From positions 1-64,000 of the forward strand of contig CABUOA010000005.1 of the NCBI GenBank assembly GCA_902493145.1: a stretch of 64,000 nucleotides of DNA, read 5' to 3'. Source of the DNA: an uncultured Collinsella sp. (GTDB lineage Bacteria > Actinomycetota > Coriobacteriia > Coriobacteriales > Coriobacteriaceae). Both the position numbers and the translations under genes were made by a program. Positions 1 through 10,902 of the stretch are shown here, in pieces. The notes under the pieces are model-generated. The model ran no database searches, was not told where the DNA came from, and saw only the letters and a list, made by a program, of their open reading frames with translations. Position 1 is the stretch's first letter. Each line of letters begins with the position of its first letter.

Positions 1-2
1 CG

Positions 3-398
3 CGCCTCAAGAACGACCTGGTCGAGGTTATGCTCGCCTGCGCCAACTGCGAGCTTGATCAGATTGAGCTCGATTGGCGTGACGAGTGGGCTGTGGCCGT
101 TGTCCTGACGAGCGCGGGCTACCCCGGCAGCTATGAGAAGGGCAAAGTCATCACCGGCATCGCCGACGCCGAGGCCATGGAGAACGTGACCGTGTACCAT
201 GCCGGCACCGCCGTGGTGGATGGCCAGCTCGTGACCAACGGTGGCCGTGTGCTTGCCGTGACCGCGCTGGGCGACACGTTTGAGAACGCTCGCAACCTTG
301 CTTACGATGCCTGCGAGAAGATTGATTTTGAGGGCAAGACCCTGCGTCACGACATCGGTCTGCGCGCACTGCGTGGCCGCGACGCCTGGGATGCCTAA
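3..398 (+). CDS. purD: Phosphoribosylamine-glycine ligase, 3' end only
   Basis: This is the C-terminal part (131 residues) of GAR synthetase, which joins phosphoribosylamine and glycine using ATP in the second step of purine synthesis. The gene is cut by the window edge and the frame is already open at base 3. The remaining part matches the C-terminal GARS domain: a hydrophobic core ending in SAGYPGSYEKGK, a VFHAGTA-like segment (VYHAGTA), the NGGRVLAVTALG turn, and a basic tail with LRHDIG. The catalytic ATP-grasp part lies outside the window. Other purine genes (purE, purF, purM, purN) lie further along the same strand but not next to it. The Nudix gene follows after 21 bases. Confidence 0.93.
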   Translation, partial: RLKNDLVEVMLACANCELDQIELDWRDEWAVAVVLTSAGYPGSYEKGKVITGIADAEAMENVTVYHAGTAVVDGQLVTNGGRVLAVTALGDTFENARNLAYDACEKIDFEGKTLRHDIGLRALRGRDAWDA

Positions 399-419
399 AG
401 TCCGAGAGGAATGAGACGG

Positions 420-1115
420 ATGGACGAGAAGGACGAAGAACTCGTGGACGCGCAGATCGTCGAGGAAGATGGCCGCGCGTACGGACACGCCGAGGGCGAG
501 CCGGGTGGCGAGGTTGTCGACGAGCCGATGCTGGTGTTGGGCGACGACGACCCGCACGATGTCGAGCTGCACGAGAAGATTCTTTCGGAGGAGTGCGCCT
601 GGAAGGGCAAGATCCTCGACGTCCACCGTCTTGAGGTTGAGCTGCCCAACGGTCGCCGCAGCGCCCGTGATATCGTTCGCCATCCGGGTGCAGCGGCCGT
701 TGTGGCACTGACCGAGAGCGGCAAGATCGTACTGGTGCGTCAGTACCGCACCGCCATCGACCGCGTGACGGTCGAGATTCCCGCCGGCAAGCTCGATCCA
801 GGCGAGGACCCGCTCGATTGCGCCAAGCGCGAACTGCATGAGGAGACGGGCTTTAGGGCTGGTCGCATTCGCTTTTTGACGTCGATTGTCACGTCCTGCG
901 GTTTTTGCGATGAGATCATCCACATCTACTTGGCTACCAAGCTCGAGTTTGATGCGCCCAACCCCGATGATGACGAGTTTGTCAACGTGGACCTGGTGCC
1001 GCTGCACGAGCTGATCGACGCCGTGCTCGACGGCAAGATCGAAGACGCCAAGACCGTCGTGGGCGCCTTGGCCTGCGATAGCATCGCGCACCGCTTGGGT
1101 GGGGCCGAGCTCTAG
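420..1115 (+). CDS. Nudix hydrolase, ADP-ribose pyrophosphatase type
   Basis: The protein (231 residues) likely hydrolyses ADP-ribose or related nucleoside diphosphates to AMP and a sugar phosphate. The complete Nudix box GX5EX7REUXEEXGU is present from GKLDPGE through RELHEETGF, preceded by the VRQYR and VEIPAGKL elements typical of the ADP-ribose pyrophosphatase group. The first 55 residues are acidic and look disordered, which is longer than usual for the family. An ATG at 411 is also in frame, but GAGAGGA at 404-410 abuts it and is correctly spaced for the ATG at 420, so 420 is preferred. It lies 21 bases after purD and may be cotranscribed with it. The true substrate is not certain. Confidence 0.9.
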   Translation: MDEKDEELVDAQIVEEDGRAYGHAEGEPGGEVVDEPMLVLGDDDPHDVELHEKILSEECAWKGKILDVHRLEVELPNGRRSARDIVRHPGAAAVVALTESGKIVLVRQYRTAIDRVTVEIPAGKLDPGEDPLDCAKRELHEETGFRAGRIRFLTSIVTSCGFCDEIIHIYLATKLEFDAPNPDDDEFVNVDLVPLHELIDAVLDGKIEDAKTVVGALACDSIAHRLGGAEL

Positions 1116-1116
1116 G

Positions 1117-1275
1117 TTACGCGGTTTTACCAAACCGCGTAACGAGTCGACGCTGCAAACGCCCCTAAGCGGCAATCTGCCTTTCAATCGTCGCTCGCGT
1201 ACCGAAGTACGCGTCGCTCCTCTTTCAAGGCACCTTGCTCGCTTAGGGACGTTTTCGCTGACGCTGCCAGAACAT
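1117..1275. repeat. Nested foldback region between nudix and ABC exporter genes
   Basis: The gap between the two genes is almost entirely self-complementary. An 11-bp hairpin (TTACGCGGTTT at 1117-1127, AAACCGCGTAA at 1132-1142) is followed by a larger foldback in which CCCTAAGCG (1163-1171) pairs with CGCTTAGGG (1240-1248). GCCTT pairs with AAGGC inside it, and CGCGTAC (1196-1202) pairs with GTACGCG (1207-1213) at the tip. Flanks such as GCAAACGC and GACGTTTTCGC extend the pairing. There is no clear run of T after it, so it is not a standard terminator. A short CCGGTT/AACCGG hairpin follows near 1316-1328. Confidence 0.6.
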
Positions 1276-1362
1276 CGGCGTTATGCTTGTTGGGACGCTT
1301 TGTTTTCAGCCTGACCGGTTCAACCGGATTTCTCACGCTATTTATTTTTCTTCGAGGATTGC

Positions 1363-3135
1363 ATGTTTAAAAGGTTTCTCTCGTATTACGAGCCCCAGAT
1401 GGGGCTTTTTGTTGCCGATACTGTTTGCGCTCTGGTGCTTGCTGCCATTGACCTTGCGTTTCCTATTATTCTGCGCAATCTGACCGGCGGGTTGTTTACC
1501 CAGGGTCAGGCTGCCATTATGCAGGCGCTCGGTATGATCGCGGTGGGTTTGGTGCTGATGTATATCATCCGTTGCGCCTGCCGCTACTTTGTGAGCTACT
1601 GGGGCCACGTGATGGGCGCGCGCATGGAGTCCAAGATGCGCGAGGACCTGTTTGACCAGTACGAGCGCTTTAGCTTTGCGTACTTCGACCGTAACAGCTC
1701 GGGCGACATGATGAGTCGCGTGGTCAACGACCTGTTCGATATCTGCGAGGCGGCGCATCACGTGCCCGAGTGGATCATCATCTGCGGCATCGAGATTATC
1801 GGCTCGTTTGTGATCCTCTTTACCATCGCCCCGGTGCTGGCGCTTGCCATGGCTGTGGTGACAGCAGCGTTTGCGGTCATCATGTTTTGGCAGAACATGC
1901 GCATGCGCGAGGTCTTTAGCGACAACCGCAAAAAGATCAGCGGCATCAATGCGCAGCTGCAGGATTCGCTGGCGGGCATGCGCGTGGTCAAGAGCTTTGC
2001 CAATGAGGAGACCGAACGCTTCAAGTTCCGCGCCTCAAACAATCGCTATCTTTCGTCCAAGGAGAACATGTATCACGCCATGGGCGTCTATACCGCGACA
2101 TATGGCCTGCTTTCGGGTGTGCTCTATGTGATCGTGGTGCTGCTGGGCGGCTGGCTGGTCGCCCAGGGGCAGCTGCAGGCGGTCGATATGGCGACCTTTG
2201 CACTCTATATTTCGCTGTTCTGCACGCCGCTCGAGACACTCGTCAATTCGGCCGAAACGTATCAGAAGGCTATCGCCGGCTTTAAGCGTATGGACGAGGT
2301 GCTCTCGACCGCGCCGGATATCCAGGACAAGCCGGGCGCCACGGATCTGCAGGTGACCGCCGGCGCCGTGGATTATCACGACGTGTGCTTTAACTACGAG
2401 GACGTTGAGCTGGGCGAGGGCGATGCCGAAGAGCGTCCCGTTATCGACCATATGAATCTGTCCATCAAGCCCGGGCAGACCATCGCTTTGGTTGGCCCTT
2501 CGGGCGGTGGCAAGTCCACGACCTGTTCGCTGCTGCCGCGCTTTTATGACGTGGCTGCCGGATCCATTAGCATCGACGGCCAGGACGTGCGCGATGTGAC
2601 GCAGCAGAGCCTGCGCCGCGCCATCGGCCTGGTGCAGCAGGATGTCTACCTGTTTGACGGAACAATCGGCGAGAACATCGCCTACGGCAAGCCGGGCGCT
2701 ACGACAGAGGAGATCGCCGAGGCCGCCCGTCGCGCCAACATCGATGCCTTTATCGAGTCGCTTCCACAGGGCTATGACACGGTCGTGGGCGAGCGCGGCA
2801 GCCGTCTTTCGGGCGGACAGAAACAGCGCGTTGCCATCGCGCGCGTGTTTCTCAAGAACCCCAAGATCCTGATTTTGGACGAGGCGACGAGTGCTTTGGA
2901 TAACGAGAGCGAGGAGGCGGTGCAGGAGTCACTCGAAGAGCTGGCACGCGGCCGCACCACGATTATCATCGCCCATCGTCTTTCGACCATTAAGCATGCC
3001 GATGAGATTGCGACCGTTGAGCATGGTCGCGTTGTGGAGCGTGGCACGCACGAGGAGCTTCTCGCCCGTGGCGGCACCTATGCCCGTTACTATCGAATGC
3101 AGTTCGAAGGTGCGCGTGCGCACGAGCTCGACTGA
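1363..3135 (+). CDS. ABC exporter half-transporter (fused membrane and ATPase domains)
   Basis: The protein (590 residues) is a half-size ABC exporter that would act as a dimer in the cytoplasmic membrane. Residues about 1-300 form the six-helix ABC membrane domain with a conserved DLFDQYERFSFAYFDR coupling region. Residues about 340-580 form the ATPase: Walker A GPSGGGKST, Q-loop LVQQDVYLFDGT, signature LSGGQKQRVAIARV, Walker B ILILDEATSALD and switch histidine IIIAHRLST. GAGGA sits 5 bases before the ATG. Only one half-transporter is encoded here, so a homodimer is the simplest form. The substrate (lipid, peptide or drug) cannot be told from sequence. The next gene starts 19 bases on and is likely cotranscribed. 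Confidence 0.92.
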   Translation: MFKRFLSYYEPQMGLFVADTVCALVLAAIDLAFPIILRNLTGGLFTQGQAAIMQALGMIAVGLVLMYIIRCACRYFVSYWGHVMGARMESKMREDLFDQYERFSFAYFDRNSSGDMMSRVVNDLFDICEAAHHVPEWIIICGIEIIGSFVILFTIAPVLALAMAVVTAAFAVIMFWQNMRMREVFSDNRKKISGINAQLQDSLAGMRVVKSFANEETERFKFRASNNRYLSSKENMYHAMGVYTATYGLLSGVLYVIVVLLGGWLVAQGQLQAVDMATFALYISLFCTPLETLVNSAETYQKAIAGFKRMDEVLSTAPDIQDKPGATDLQVTAGAVDYHDVCFNYEDVELGEGDAEERPVIDHMNLSIKPGQTIALVGPSGGGKSTTCSLLPRFYDVAAGSISIDGQDVRDVTQQSLRRAIGLVQQDVYLFDGTIGENIAYGKPGATTEEIAEAARRANIDAFIESLPQGYDTVVGERGSRLSGGQKQRVAIARVFLKNPKILILDEATSALDNESEEAVQESLEELARGRTTIIIAHRLSTIKHADEIATVEHGRVVERGTHEELLARGGTYARYYRMQFEGARAHELD

Positions 3136-3154
3136 TTGATATGACAGGAAGTTT

Positions 3155-4120
3155 ATGGCTGACAAGAACCCTTTGACTCCGGAAGAAGTGACGGAGTTAT
3201 TCTCCGAAATCGATGCATCCGGTGTCTTGGATCCCACGCTTGCCAAAAAGCGAACCGAGCGCATGCGTGAGAAGGAGGCTGCGGCCAAGCGCGGTGACAA
3301 AGCGGCGCTAGCGCAGCTGCGCAGCGAGGACCGCGCGAGCCAGGCAAAACATATCGACCCGCTGTCCGAGGACGATCCTTCGGGCTCGCAGGTGAGCCAT
3401 ACCATTACGAAGACCGCGATGGCCGTGGTCATCGGTATTCTGGTGCTGATCGTGGGCATGCAGATCGGCTACGGCGTGATGCGCCGTCTGAATACCGCCA
3501 ACCTGTCCGAGAGCGTTTCGGTGGATACCGTTTCGACGGCGCTGAAGGGCGGCCTTGAGTGGGGCAACGGCTTTACGCAGTTCCCACTCGATTTTTCTGT
3601 CGACGAGGCCGATGAGCGCACGGGCACGGTTGAGGTGACGGTGTTGGACACGTCGTCTGCCAATGAGCTCGAGCTGCTGTCCAACGGGCAGATCCAGGCC
3701 GCGGCGCTTGCGACCAACGCCCTGCTCAACGACAAGATTGACCGCGTGGTGTATAACGTTCATGCCTATATCGACGAGGATAGCAACATTCAGCACGATT
3801 CCTTTTTTGGCATGTTCCCCGCGCGGGGTCATCAGAGCGCCATTTTGACGTTTGTGTGGACCAAGAGCTCATCCAACGCCACGAGTATCGACTGGAAGAT
3901 GCGCATCGTAAGCATGGACGACACCATTGCCGAGCGCATTCAAAAACAGGTGAACTCGGTTTCGTCGCTGATCGAGGACCCGGTGGTGAGCCAGACCAAG
4001 ATTGACGAGGAAAAGGCCGAACGTGACCTGGAGCATCGTCTGCATGGCCGCGAGATTTTCCGCGGCGGCAAGCCCGATCGTTCACCGTCCGATCTGCTGG
4101 AACAGGACAAGAAAAAATAA
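3155..4120 (+). CDS. Membrane-anchored protein of unknown function
   Basis: I do not recognise this 321-residue protein. It has a charged cytoplasmic N-terminus of about 90 residues (rich in K, E and R), one membrane helix at roughly residues 90-113 (AMAVVIGILVLIVGMQIGYG), then an extracytoplasmic domain of about 170 residues and a highly charged C-terminal tail ending in KKK. The outer domain starts with a Ser/Thr-rich stretch and has an alternating pattern suggestive of a mixed alpha/beta fold. AGGAAG lies just before the ATG. It follows the ABC exporter by 19 bases and is ended by a good terminator, so the two probably form one transcript. A link to exporter function is only inferred from position. 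Confidence 0.75.
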   Translation: MADKNPLTPEEVTELFSEIDASGVLDPTLAKKRTERMREKEAAAKRGDKAALAQLRSEDRASQAKHIDPLSEDDPSGSQVSHTITKTAMAVVIGILVLIVGMQIGYGVMRRLNTANLSESVSVDTVSTALKGGLEWGNGFTQFPLDFSVDEADERTGTVEVTVLDTSSANELELLSNGQIQAAALATNALLNDKIDRVVYNVHAYIDEDSNIQHDSFFGMFPARGHQSAILTFVWTKSSSNATSIDWKMRIVSMDDTIAERIQKQVNSVSSLIEDPVVSQTKIDEEKAERDLEHRLHGREIFRGGKPDRSPSDLLEQDKKK

Positions 4121-4126
4121 GACGCC

Positions 4127-4166
4127 ATCATCCCGTGTGAGCCACAAGCCCCGCGGGATGATTTTT
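4127..4166 (+). terminator. Rho-independent terminator after the exporter pair
   Basis: ATCATCCCG (4127-4135) pairs with CGGGATGAT (4154-4162) and is followed by a T run. It lies just after the stop of the membrane-anchored protein and separates that transcript from carAB. Confidence 0.8.
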
Positions 4167-4187
4167 AATCCCCGTCCCAGAAAAATC

Positions 4188-4209
4188 ATTATGCATAGAA
4201 AGTCATAAT
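4188..4209. promoter_or_regulatory. AT-rich inverted repeat upstream of carA, ArgR-box-like
   Basis: ATTATG (4188-4193) and CATAAT (4204-4209) form an inverted repeat with a 10-base spacer in an AT-rich island within GC-rich DNA. Arginine repressor boxes have a similar size and base bias, and carAB is a common arginine-regulated operon. The match is loose, so this is a candidate only. Confidence 0.3.
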
Positions 4210-4262
4210 TATCATTTCGTAAACATTTCGATGAAATTAACGCCATGAGGCATGCTTGCGGT

Positions 4263-4268
4263 TACAAT
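4263..4268 (+). promoter_or_regulatory. Candidate -10 element for carAB
   Basis: TACAAT sits about 60 bases before the carA start, in a GGTTACAATACC context. Transcripts starting near 4275 would carry the whole PyrR-like hairpin in a leader of about 50 bases. No good -35 hexamer is visible at the usual distance. Confidence 0.4.
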
Positions 4269-4290
4269 ACCGCGAGGCCTAACTACACAC

Positions 4291-4320
4291 CTTTAAGCCG
4301 GTCCTGTGAGACCGGGAAGG
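4291..4320 (+). promoter_or_regulatory. PyrR-binding RNA hairpin overlapping the carA leader
   Basis: CCGGTC (4298-4303) and GACCGG (4310-4315) form a 6-bp stem closing the hexaloop CTGTGA. This fits the CNGNGA loop seen in PyrR binding sites, and the stem is flanked by TTTAAG on the left and GAAGGAG on the right, as in known binding loops. The carA ribosome site GGAAGGAG directly follows the stem. Bound PyrR would therefore cover the ribosome site, which suggests translational repression by UMP as proposed for mycobacteria. There is no antiterminator-terminator pair here, so attenuation of the Bacillus type is unlikely. pyrR itself is not in the window. Confidence 0.7.
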
Positions 4321-4326
4321 AGAATT

Positions 4327-5766
4327 ATGGCGAACAACCATACCGCGGGCGCTGCCGCCCGCACCTTCGCGCCCAGCGAGCTTTGCCAGCGTATGCTGGC
4401 CAAAACCAGCAAGGGCACCTGCGGTCCCTGTATCCTGTATCTTGAGGATGGGACCATTTTTTATGGACGTGCATGCGGCGCCGAGGGCACCGCGACCGGC
4501 GAAGTCTGCTTCAACACCTCGCTTGAGGGCTACTTTGAGGTCATGACCGACCCGAGTTATGCCGGCCAAATTGTAACCATGACCTATCCGCAGATCGGCA
4601 ATTACGGTATCGACGAGACCGATGTCCAGTCGGCCTTCCCCGGCGACGCCGTGCGCCCTGCGAGCGCTCCGGCTATGCGCGGCATGATTGTTCGCGACAT
4701 GTGCGCCACGCCTTCTAACTGGCGCTCGGCCGTCAGCGTGCCGGAGTACCTGCGCGCTCACGGCATCGTCGCTATCGAGGGTGTCGACACCCGCGCTCTG
4801 GTGCGCCATCTGCGCGACAATGGTTCCAAGATGGGCATTATCTCGACAGAGATCTTCGACGTCGACGAGCTCGCCGAGCGTCTGGACGCAGCGCCCACGC
4901 TGGTGGGCGAGAACCTGGTCAAGACCGTGAGCTGTCCCGCGCCTCACGAGTTTGTGGCCGCCGACCTGCCTGCCACGCATGGCTTTGCGCTTGCGGCTGC
5001 CGCTCCTGCCCGTCACAAAGTGGTCGCCTACGACTGCGGTGTGAAGCGCGGTATTCTGGAGGGCCTGGTCCGTGCCGGCTGCGACCTCACCGTCGTGCCG
5101 TGGGATACGCCCGCCCAGCAGGTGCTCGACATGAATCCCGATGGCGTCTTTTTGTCCAACGGCCCCGGCGACCCCGATGCCGTGGTGGAGACCTACGAGC
5201 AGGTGCAGCAGCTGATCGGCAAGGTGCCGGTCTTTGGTATTTGCCTGGGTCACCAGATGATCAGCTTGGCCTGCGGCGCCCAAATGGAAAAGCTTAAATT
5301 CGGTCACCGTGGCGGTAACCAGCCGGTTATGAATCTGGTGAGCCGTCGCGTGGAGATCACCGCGCAAAACCACGGCTTTGGCCTGCTGTTCCCCAGTCTG
5401 GGCAAACTGATTCCGGAGCTTTCCGGCGGCGAAACCGAGCATGCGGCCGATGGCGACCTGCGCGCCTGGGTGCGTCGCGGCGTCGCGCCGGTCGTGATGA
5501 ACGAGCGCTTTGGTCGCATTCGCCTGACACATGTGAACCTCAACGACGGCACCGCCGAGGGCATCCAGCTGCTCGACGCCCCGTGTTTCTCGGTCCAGTA
5601 CCACCCCGAGGCTTCGCCCGGCCCCACCGATGCCCACTATCTCTTTACCGCCTTTACGCGACTCATGGACGGCGAGGAGAACTACCTGGACATCGACACC
5701 GCGAAGGACCGCCTCGCCGGCTGGAATTTCGCCGAGTTCGAGAACGCTGCGACCGAGGAGAACTAA
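4327..5766 (+). CDS. carA: Carbamoyl-phosphate synthase small (glutaminase) subunit
   Basis: CarA (479 residues) releases ammonia from glutamine and passes it to CarB to make carbamoyl phosphate for pyrimidines and arginine. The class I amidotransferase triad is visible: Cys306 in FGICLGHQM, and His426 and Glu428 in QYHPEASPGP. The N-terminal CarA domain has the FNTSLEGYFEVMTDPSYAGQ hallmark. It is about 100 residues longer than E. coli CarA. About 35 extra residues are at the N-terminus and roughly 40 are inserted between AQNHGFG and THVNLNDGT. The ATG at 4327 is chosen because GAAGGAG precedes it; an in-frame ATG at 4306 lies inside the PyrR-like hairpin. carB follows after one base. Confidence 0.96.
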   Translation: MANNHTAGAAARTFAPSELCQRMLAKTSKGTCGPCILYLEDGTIFYGRACGAEGTATGEVCFNTSLEGYFEVMTDPSYAGQIVTMTYPQIGNYGIDETDVQSAFPGDAVRPASAPAMRGMIVRDMCATPSNWRSAVSVPEYLRAHGIVAIEGVDTRALVRHLRDNGSKMGIISTEIFDVDELAERLDAAPTLVGENLVKTVSCPAPHEFVAADLPATHGFALAAAAPARHKVVAYDCGVKRGILEGLVRAGCDLTVVPWDTPAQQVLDMNPDGVFLSNGPGDPDAVVETYEQVQQLIGKVPVFGICLGHQMISLACGAQMEKLKFGHRGGNQPVMNLVSRRVEITAQNHGFGLLFPSLGKLIPELSGGETEHAADGDLRAWVRRGVAPVVMNERFGRIRLTHVNLNDGTAEGIQLLDAPCFSVQYHPEASPGPTDAHYLFTAFTRLMDGEENYLDIDTAKDRLAGWNFAEFENAATEEN

Positions 5767-5767
5767 C

Positions 5768-9082
<3,315 letters not shown>

Positions 9083-9094
9083 TGTGACCTGGTC

Positions 9095-9179
9095 GGCCGG
9101 GGCGGCAGCCGGACACTTTCTCTCGGAAACTGGGCTTCGCGAAGTTTTCCGAGAGAAAGGACCGCCTCCCGCCCCGGCC
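9095..9179. repeat. Long two-step palindrome, copy 1 of the 46-bp hairpin family
   Basis: An outer stem GGCCGGGGCGG (9095-9105) with CCGCCCCGGCC (9169-9179) encloses a perfect 14-bp stem, CTTTCTCTCGGAAA (9116-9129) with TTTCCGAGAGAAAG (9146-9159). The inner loop holds the palindrome CTTCGCGAAG. A near-identical inner element occurs in the opposite orientation at 14358-14403, with paired base changes in the stem. It lies after carB and could end that transcript, but it lacks a T run. Confidence 0.75.
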
Positions 9180-9297
9180 TACGGTGACTCGGTTGCACCG
9201 TGTGCTGCCGAAGGGGCTTTGTGCGATGACTAGGGCTGAATAGAAAATGAGTGTGGGCGCCGTCGTTCGTTTGAACGACGGCGCCCACGTTTTGGAT

Positions 9298-10080
9298 TTA
9301 TTGGGCTGTGGCGGTGAAGGTTGTTTTGTCGGCGGCGATGTGCACGTGCAGCTTTGCCTGACCGTCGCAGCTGATGAGCACGCCTACCTCGAACGGGGTT
9401 CCCGTCTTGTCGTAGGTCGAACGCACGATGCGCATCGCCGCCTTACCGGTGTTCTGTCCCAAAAGACGCGCCTCATGCTTGTCGAGGTTGACCGTCTCGT
9501 AGACGGCATCGACGCTTGCGGGCAGGATGCCGGTCTTTTCCGCGATGTAGGCGTAGAGCGAGCCATCCACGTCTTTGCGCGTGAGCTCGGGGCAAAGTGA
9601 CACGGGGATATAGACGTAGTTGAGCTCCATGGGTTTGTCGTTGGCGAGACGCAGGCGGCGAATCTCCCAGACGGGTGTCCCTTCGGGCACTTTGAGCCCG
9701 GAGGCGATGCCGCGGACGGCCGGTATGCTTGAAAAGGCGAGAATCTGCGAGCTCGGAACCCGTCCCGCTTCGCGCATCCGCGCGCTGAAATTCAGGGCCA
9801 GGTCGATGCCGGGTGCTGAAGTTTGGGGCTTGATGAACGTGCCCTGGCCGCGCTTGCGCACCACGCGCCCCTCGATGACGAGATCTTGGAAGCAACGGCG
9901 CACGGTCGCGCGCGATAACTCCAGCCGCTCACAGATTTCGAGCTCGCGTGGCAGCGGCGTCTTGGTGTCGAACGCCTGGCTGGCGATAAGCAGAGCGATT
10001 CGATGTTTAAGCTGGACATAGAGCGGCGTATCACCGCTGCGGTCGAAGGGTTCGGAGGCGAGAAACGAGATCATATCCAT
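9298..10080 (-). CDS. GntR-family regulator with UTRA ligand domain
   Basis: The protein (260 residues) has an N-terminal winged helix of the GntR type (residues about 12-80: PLYVQLKHRI, LPRELEICERLELSRATVRRC, GRVVRKRGQGTFI). The UTRA effector-binding fold follows (residues about 95-255). This is the class of NagR/DasR-like repressors that sense sugar phosphates. The start at 10080 is chosen because GGAGG lies 7 bases before it; an in-frame ATG 33 bases upstream has no ribosome site. The gene is divergent from the mannose-family PTS operon and shares its control region, so it likely regulates that operon, itself, or both. The effector is unknown. A hexosamine phosphate is a guess from family and context. 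Confidence 0.9.
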   Translation of the reverse strand: MDMISFLASEPFDRSGDTPLYVQLKHRIALLIASQAFDTKTPLPRELEICERLELSRATVRRCFQDLVIEGRVVRKRGQGTFIKPQTSAPGIDLALNFSARMREAGRVPSSQILAFSSIPAVRGIASGLKVPEGTPVWEIRRLRLANDKPMELNYVYIPVSLCPELTRKDVDGSLYAYIAEKTGILPASVDAVYETVNLDKHEARLLGQNTGKAAMRIVRSTYDKTGTPFEVGVLISCDGQAKLHVHIAADKTTFTATAQ

Positions 10081-10255
10081 GGGGTACCTCCATGTCGTGG
10101 GCGTACGTGACATGGTCTGACACTGCGGGGCAAACCGGAGATGCCAGGCCCGATTCTTGCTGGTATGTATGGTGCATAAGGAACATAAAACATTTATCAG
10201 GCAATCTACCTGCTATTTTAAAAATAATTAGAAGGAAAAATAATTTAGGCACAAA

Positions 10256-10278
10256 AATAGTTGCTACCGTTAACCGAT
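10256..10278. promoter_or_regulatory. Operator-like site A (AATAGTTGC-N7-AAC)
   Basis: AATAGTTGC is followed after exactly seven bases by AAC (GTTAAC). The same spacing occurs in site B directly beside it and in site C before the marR-type gene, which points to one shared binding protein, most simply that MarR protein. Confidence 0.55.
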
Positions 10279-10279
10279 G

Positions 10280-10302
10280 AATAGTTGCCGTTCGCAACTA
10301 TT
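10280..10302. promoter_or_regulatory. Operator-like site B, full palindrome
   Basis: AATAGTTGC (10280-10288) and GCAACTATT (10294-10302) form a 9-bp palindrome with a 5-base spacer. It is the most symmetrical of three related sites. It starts 24 bases after site A, which would put two bound dimers on nearby faces of the helix. Confidence 0.6.
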
Positions 10303-10388
10303 TTCTTGTACCGAACATGCCCCGGCGCAACAATAATCTCAGCAAAAAGCAAAGCCGTGCGACACACGGCAGGTCGAGAGGAGACCGC

Positions 10389-10823
10389 ATGCGGTATCTG
10401 GTAATGGTCAGTCACGGAACGCTCGCTCCCGGACTGCACAGTGTCCTCAAGATGCTCGGCAATGACGCCCCGAACATCTTGTCGACGAGTCTCGTGGACG
10501 GCATGGGCGCTGACGAGTATGTCGAGAACGTCAAGGCGATGCTCGCTCCCGTTACCGCCGATGACGAGGTTGTCCTGCTTGGTGACATCCTGGGCGGATC
10601 GCCGCTCACCAATGCCATGAACACGCTGGCCGAGAAGGGTTTGCTCGCCCACACCATTGCCTTCGGCGGTATGAATCTGCCCATGGCTATGACCGCCATG
10701 ATGGGGCTTGCCACCATGGACCTGGATTCCCTCAAGCAGATGATGCTGCAGGAGGGCAAGAACGGTATGTCCGAGCTCGTTGTCCCGACCGATGACGCCG
10801 ACGACGAGGACGACGACATCTAG
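10389..10823 (+). CDS. PTS mannose-family EIIA component
   Basis: The protein (144 residues) is a stand-alone EIIA of the mannose/fructose/sorbose PTS family. It accepts phosphate from HPr on His9 (MVSHGTLAPG) and passes it to EIIB. The family pattern LLGDILGGSPLTNAM and GMNLPM is present. AGGAG is well placed before the ATG at 10389; longer in-frame versions upstream lack a ribosome site and would run through the operator region. The last 13 residues are nearly all Asp/Glu, ending DEDDDI. This is unusual, and a similar acidic tail is found on the EIIC of this operon. EIIB follows after a 79-base gap holding a small hairpin. Confidence 0.92.
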   Translation: MRYLVMVSHGTLAPGLHSVLKMLGNDAPNILSTSLVDGMGADEYVENVKAMLAPVTADDEVVLLGDILGGSPLTNAMNTLAEKGLLAHTIAFGGMNLPMAMTAMMGLATMDLDSLKQMMLQEGKNGMSELVVPTDDADDEDDDI

Positions 10824-10855
10824 GCAGCGCATCCGCCCAAATTTTCGTGATGGAG

Positions 10856-10880
10856 CGGGGGTTAAGAGGAAAGACCCCCG
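10856..10880 (+). other. Hairpin between EIIA and EIIB genes
   Basis: CGGGGGT (10856-10862) pairs with ACCCCCG (10874-10880). It has no T run and is followed by the EIIB ribosome site. It may set mRNA stability or the relative output of EIIA and EIIB. Confidence 0.5.
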
Positions 10881-10902
10881 GTGATAAAGAAAGGGAGAAC
10901 GC

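Larger units (their letters stand above)
10081..10388. promoter_or_regulatory. Divergent control region between gntR gene and PTS operon
   Basis: This 308-base gap is AT-rich in its middle (10185-10260), unlike the GC-rich genes on either side. It contains a TGGTAT-GTATGGTG segment near 10161-10174, which may be a GntR/UTRA site because TGGTAT half-sites recur before the GH31 gene. It also contains two copies of a GTTGC-type operator listed separately. No single promoter stands out on either strand. No open frame with a ribosome site is seen. Confidence 0.6.
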
